This document shows positions 13,425-13,928 of a DNA stretch of 13,928 bases, in pieces. Every line of letters starts with the position of its first letter. Position 1 is the stretch's first letter. Made by a program: the position numbers and the translations under genes. The DNA comes from Anaerolineae bacterium (GTDB lineage: Bacteria; Chloroflexota; Anaerolineae; Aggregatilineales; Aggregatilineaceae). The notes beneath the pieces were generated by a model. It worked only from the letters and a program-made list of their open reading frames with translations. It did not search any database and was not told where the DNA came from. The stretch lies in the NCBI GenBank assembly GCA_018056405.1, contig JAGPFT010000023.1:1-13928 (forward strand), given 5' to 3'.

Positions 13425-13928
13425 CTAAGCGGCGCTCAGTGCGGCGGCCACTTCGTCGGTGAGGCTCAGGTTCGACGCGACGTGCTGCACGTCGTCCAGG
13501 TCCTCCAGCTTTTCGATGAGACTCATGACCTGGAGCGCTTCCTCGGTGCTCACCTCGACCTCGTTCTGAGGCAGCCAGATCAGCTCGCGCTCCTCGACGG
13601 TGTAGCCAGCCTCTTCGAGGGCGTTGGCGACGGTGGCCAGTTCTTCGCGCGGGGTATACACGGCGAAGATGTCTTCTTCTTGTTGCACATCGTCTGCGCC
13701 GGCGTCGGCGGCGATGAGGAAAACTTCGTCGAAGTTCGCACCCTCAGCAGAGACCTCAACGTACCCTTTCTGTGTGAACTGCCAGGTCACGGCACCGGCA
13801 CTGGCCAGGTTGCCATTGTTGCGGCTGAGAATGTACTTGAGATCGGACAGGGTGCGGTTGCGGTTGTCCGTGACTACGTTAATGACCAGGGCGACACCGT
13901 GCGGGCCGTAGCCTTCGTAGACGATCTC
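13425..13928 (-). CDS. yebC: YebC/PmpR family protein, N-terminus outside the window
   Basis: The frame is open to the right edge; 167 C-terminal residues are visible of a family usually near 240-250. The visible part starts EIVYEGYGPHGVALVINVVT and continues with DNRNRTLSDLKYILSRNNGN, both strong YebC/PmpR signatures. It ends with the acidic ADAGADDVQQEED and a NLSLTDEVAAALSAA tail. A GTG at 13790 is internal and not the start. The family comprises DNA-binding regulators (PmpR) and, in some members, factors that relieve ribosome stalling at proline-rich stretches. That second role could be relevant here because the window encodes several very Pro-rich proteins; the link is inference. It is first in the yebC-ruvC-ruvA-thyX run. 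Confidence 0.93.
   Translation of the reverse strand, partial: EIVYEGYGPHGVALVINVVTDNRNRTLSDLKYILSRNNGNLASAGAVTWQFTQKGYVEVSAEGANFDEVFLIAADAGADDVQQEEDIFAVYTPREELATVANALEEAGYTVEERELIWLPQNEVEVSTEEALQVMSLIEKLEDLDDVQHVASNLSLTDEVAAALSAA

Overview
The window looks like chromosomal DNA from a GC-rich bacterium, most likely a member of the Chloroflexota (Anaerolineae-like). This is an inference. It rests on the Thr/Pro-rich stalks in surface proteins, a ThyX-type thymidylate synthase, the tig-clpP-clpX order and the general look of the proteins. No 16S or other decisive marker is present. Most of the window is ordinary core-genome content, and I see no phage, insertion sequence with transposase, CRISPR array or defence island.

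Layout. Positions 1-970 hold the 3' part of a secreted LysM protein with a long Thr/Pro stalk, followed after 2 bp by an O6-alkylguanine-DNA alkyltransferase (973-1461). A noncoding stretch with one copy of a ~90-bp palindromic repeat leads to tRNA-Leu(UAG) with its own -10 box and a terminator. An extended -10 promoter then starts the protein quality-control operon tig-clpP-clpX (1959-5499), which ends at a strong hairpin terminator. After a second palindromic repeat comes a lipoprotein with a beta-propeller-like region and a C-terminal SH3b domain (5792-7423). A ~600-bp convergent intergenic region follows, holding a third repeat and a degenerate half copy.

The minus-strand gene at 8021-8641 is a metallo-beta-lactamase-fold protein that has lost several canonical metal ligands. 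Upstream of it lies a decayed truncated-hemoglobin fragment (about 8785-8967). A plus-strand envelope cluster follows: a small three-helix membrane protein, a lipoprotein with spaced PTWTP motifs and a PIG-V-like glycosyltransferase (9001-11488). Convergent to this, and overlapping it by 21 bp, is the minus-strand block yebC-ruvC-ruvA-thyX (13928 down to 11468), which combines a YebC/PmpR regulator, Holliday-junction processing and dTMP synthesis. No ruvB is present between or directly after ruvC and ruvA.

The observations most worth a second look are: (1) an asymmetric, orientable family of ~90-bp palindromic elements, three copies plus a half copy, all in intergenic DNA; (2) a 38-residue acidic tract inserted in the PPIase domain of trigger factor; (3) an apparent metallo-beta-lactamase pseudoenzyme; (4) a truncated-hemoglobin pseudogene whose invariant Trp position has become TGA; (5) an unusual ThyX signature motif. 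None of these amounts to a clear new multi-gene system.
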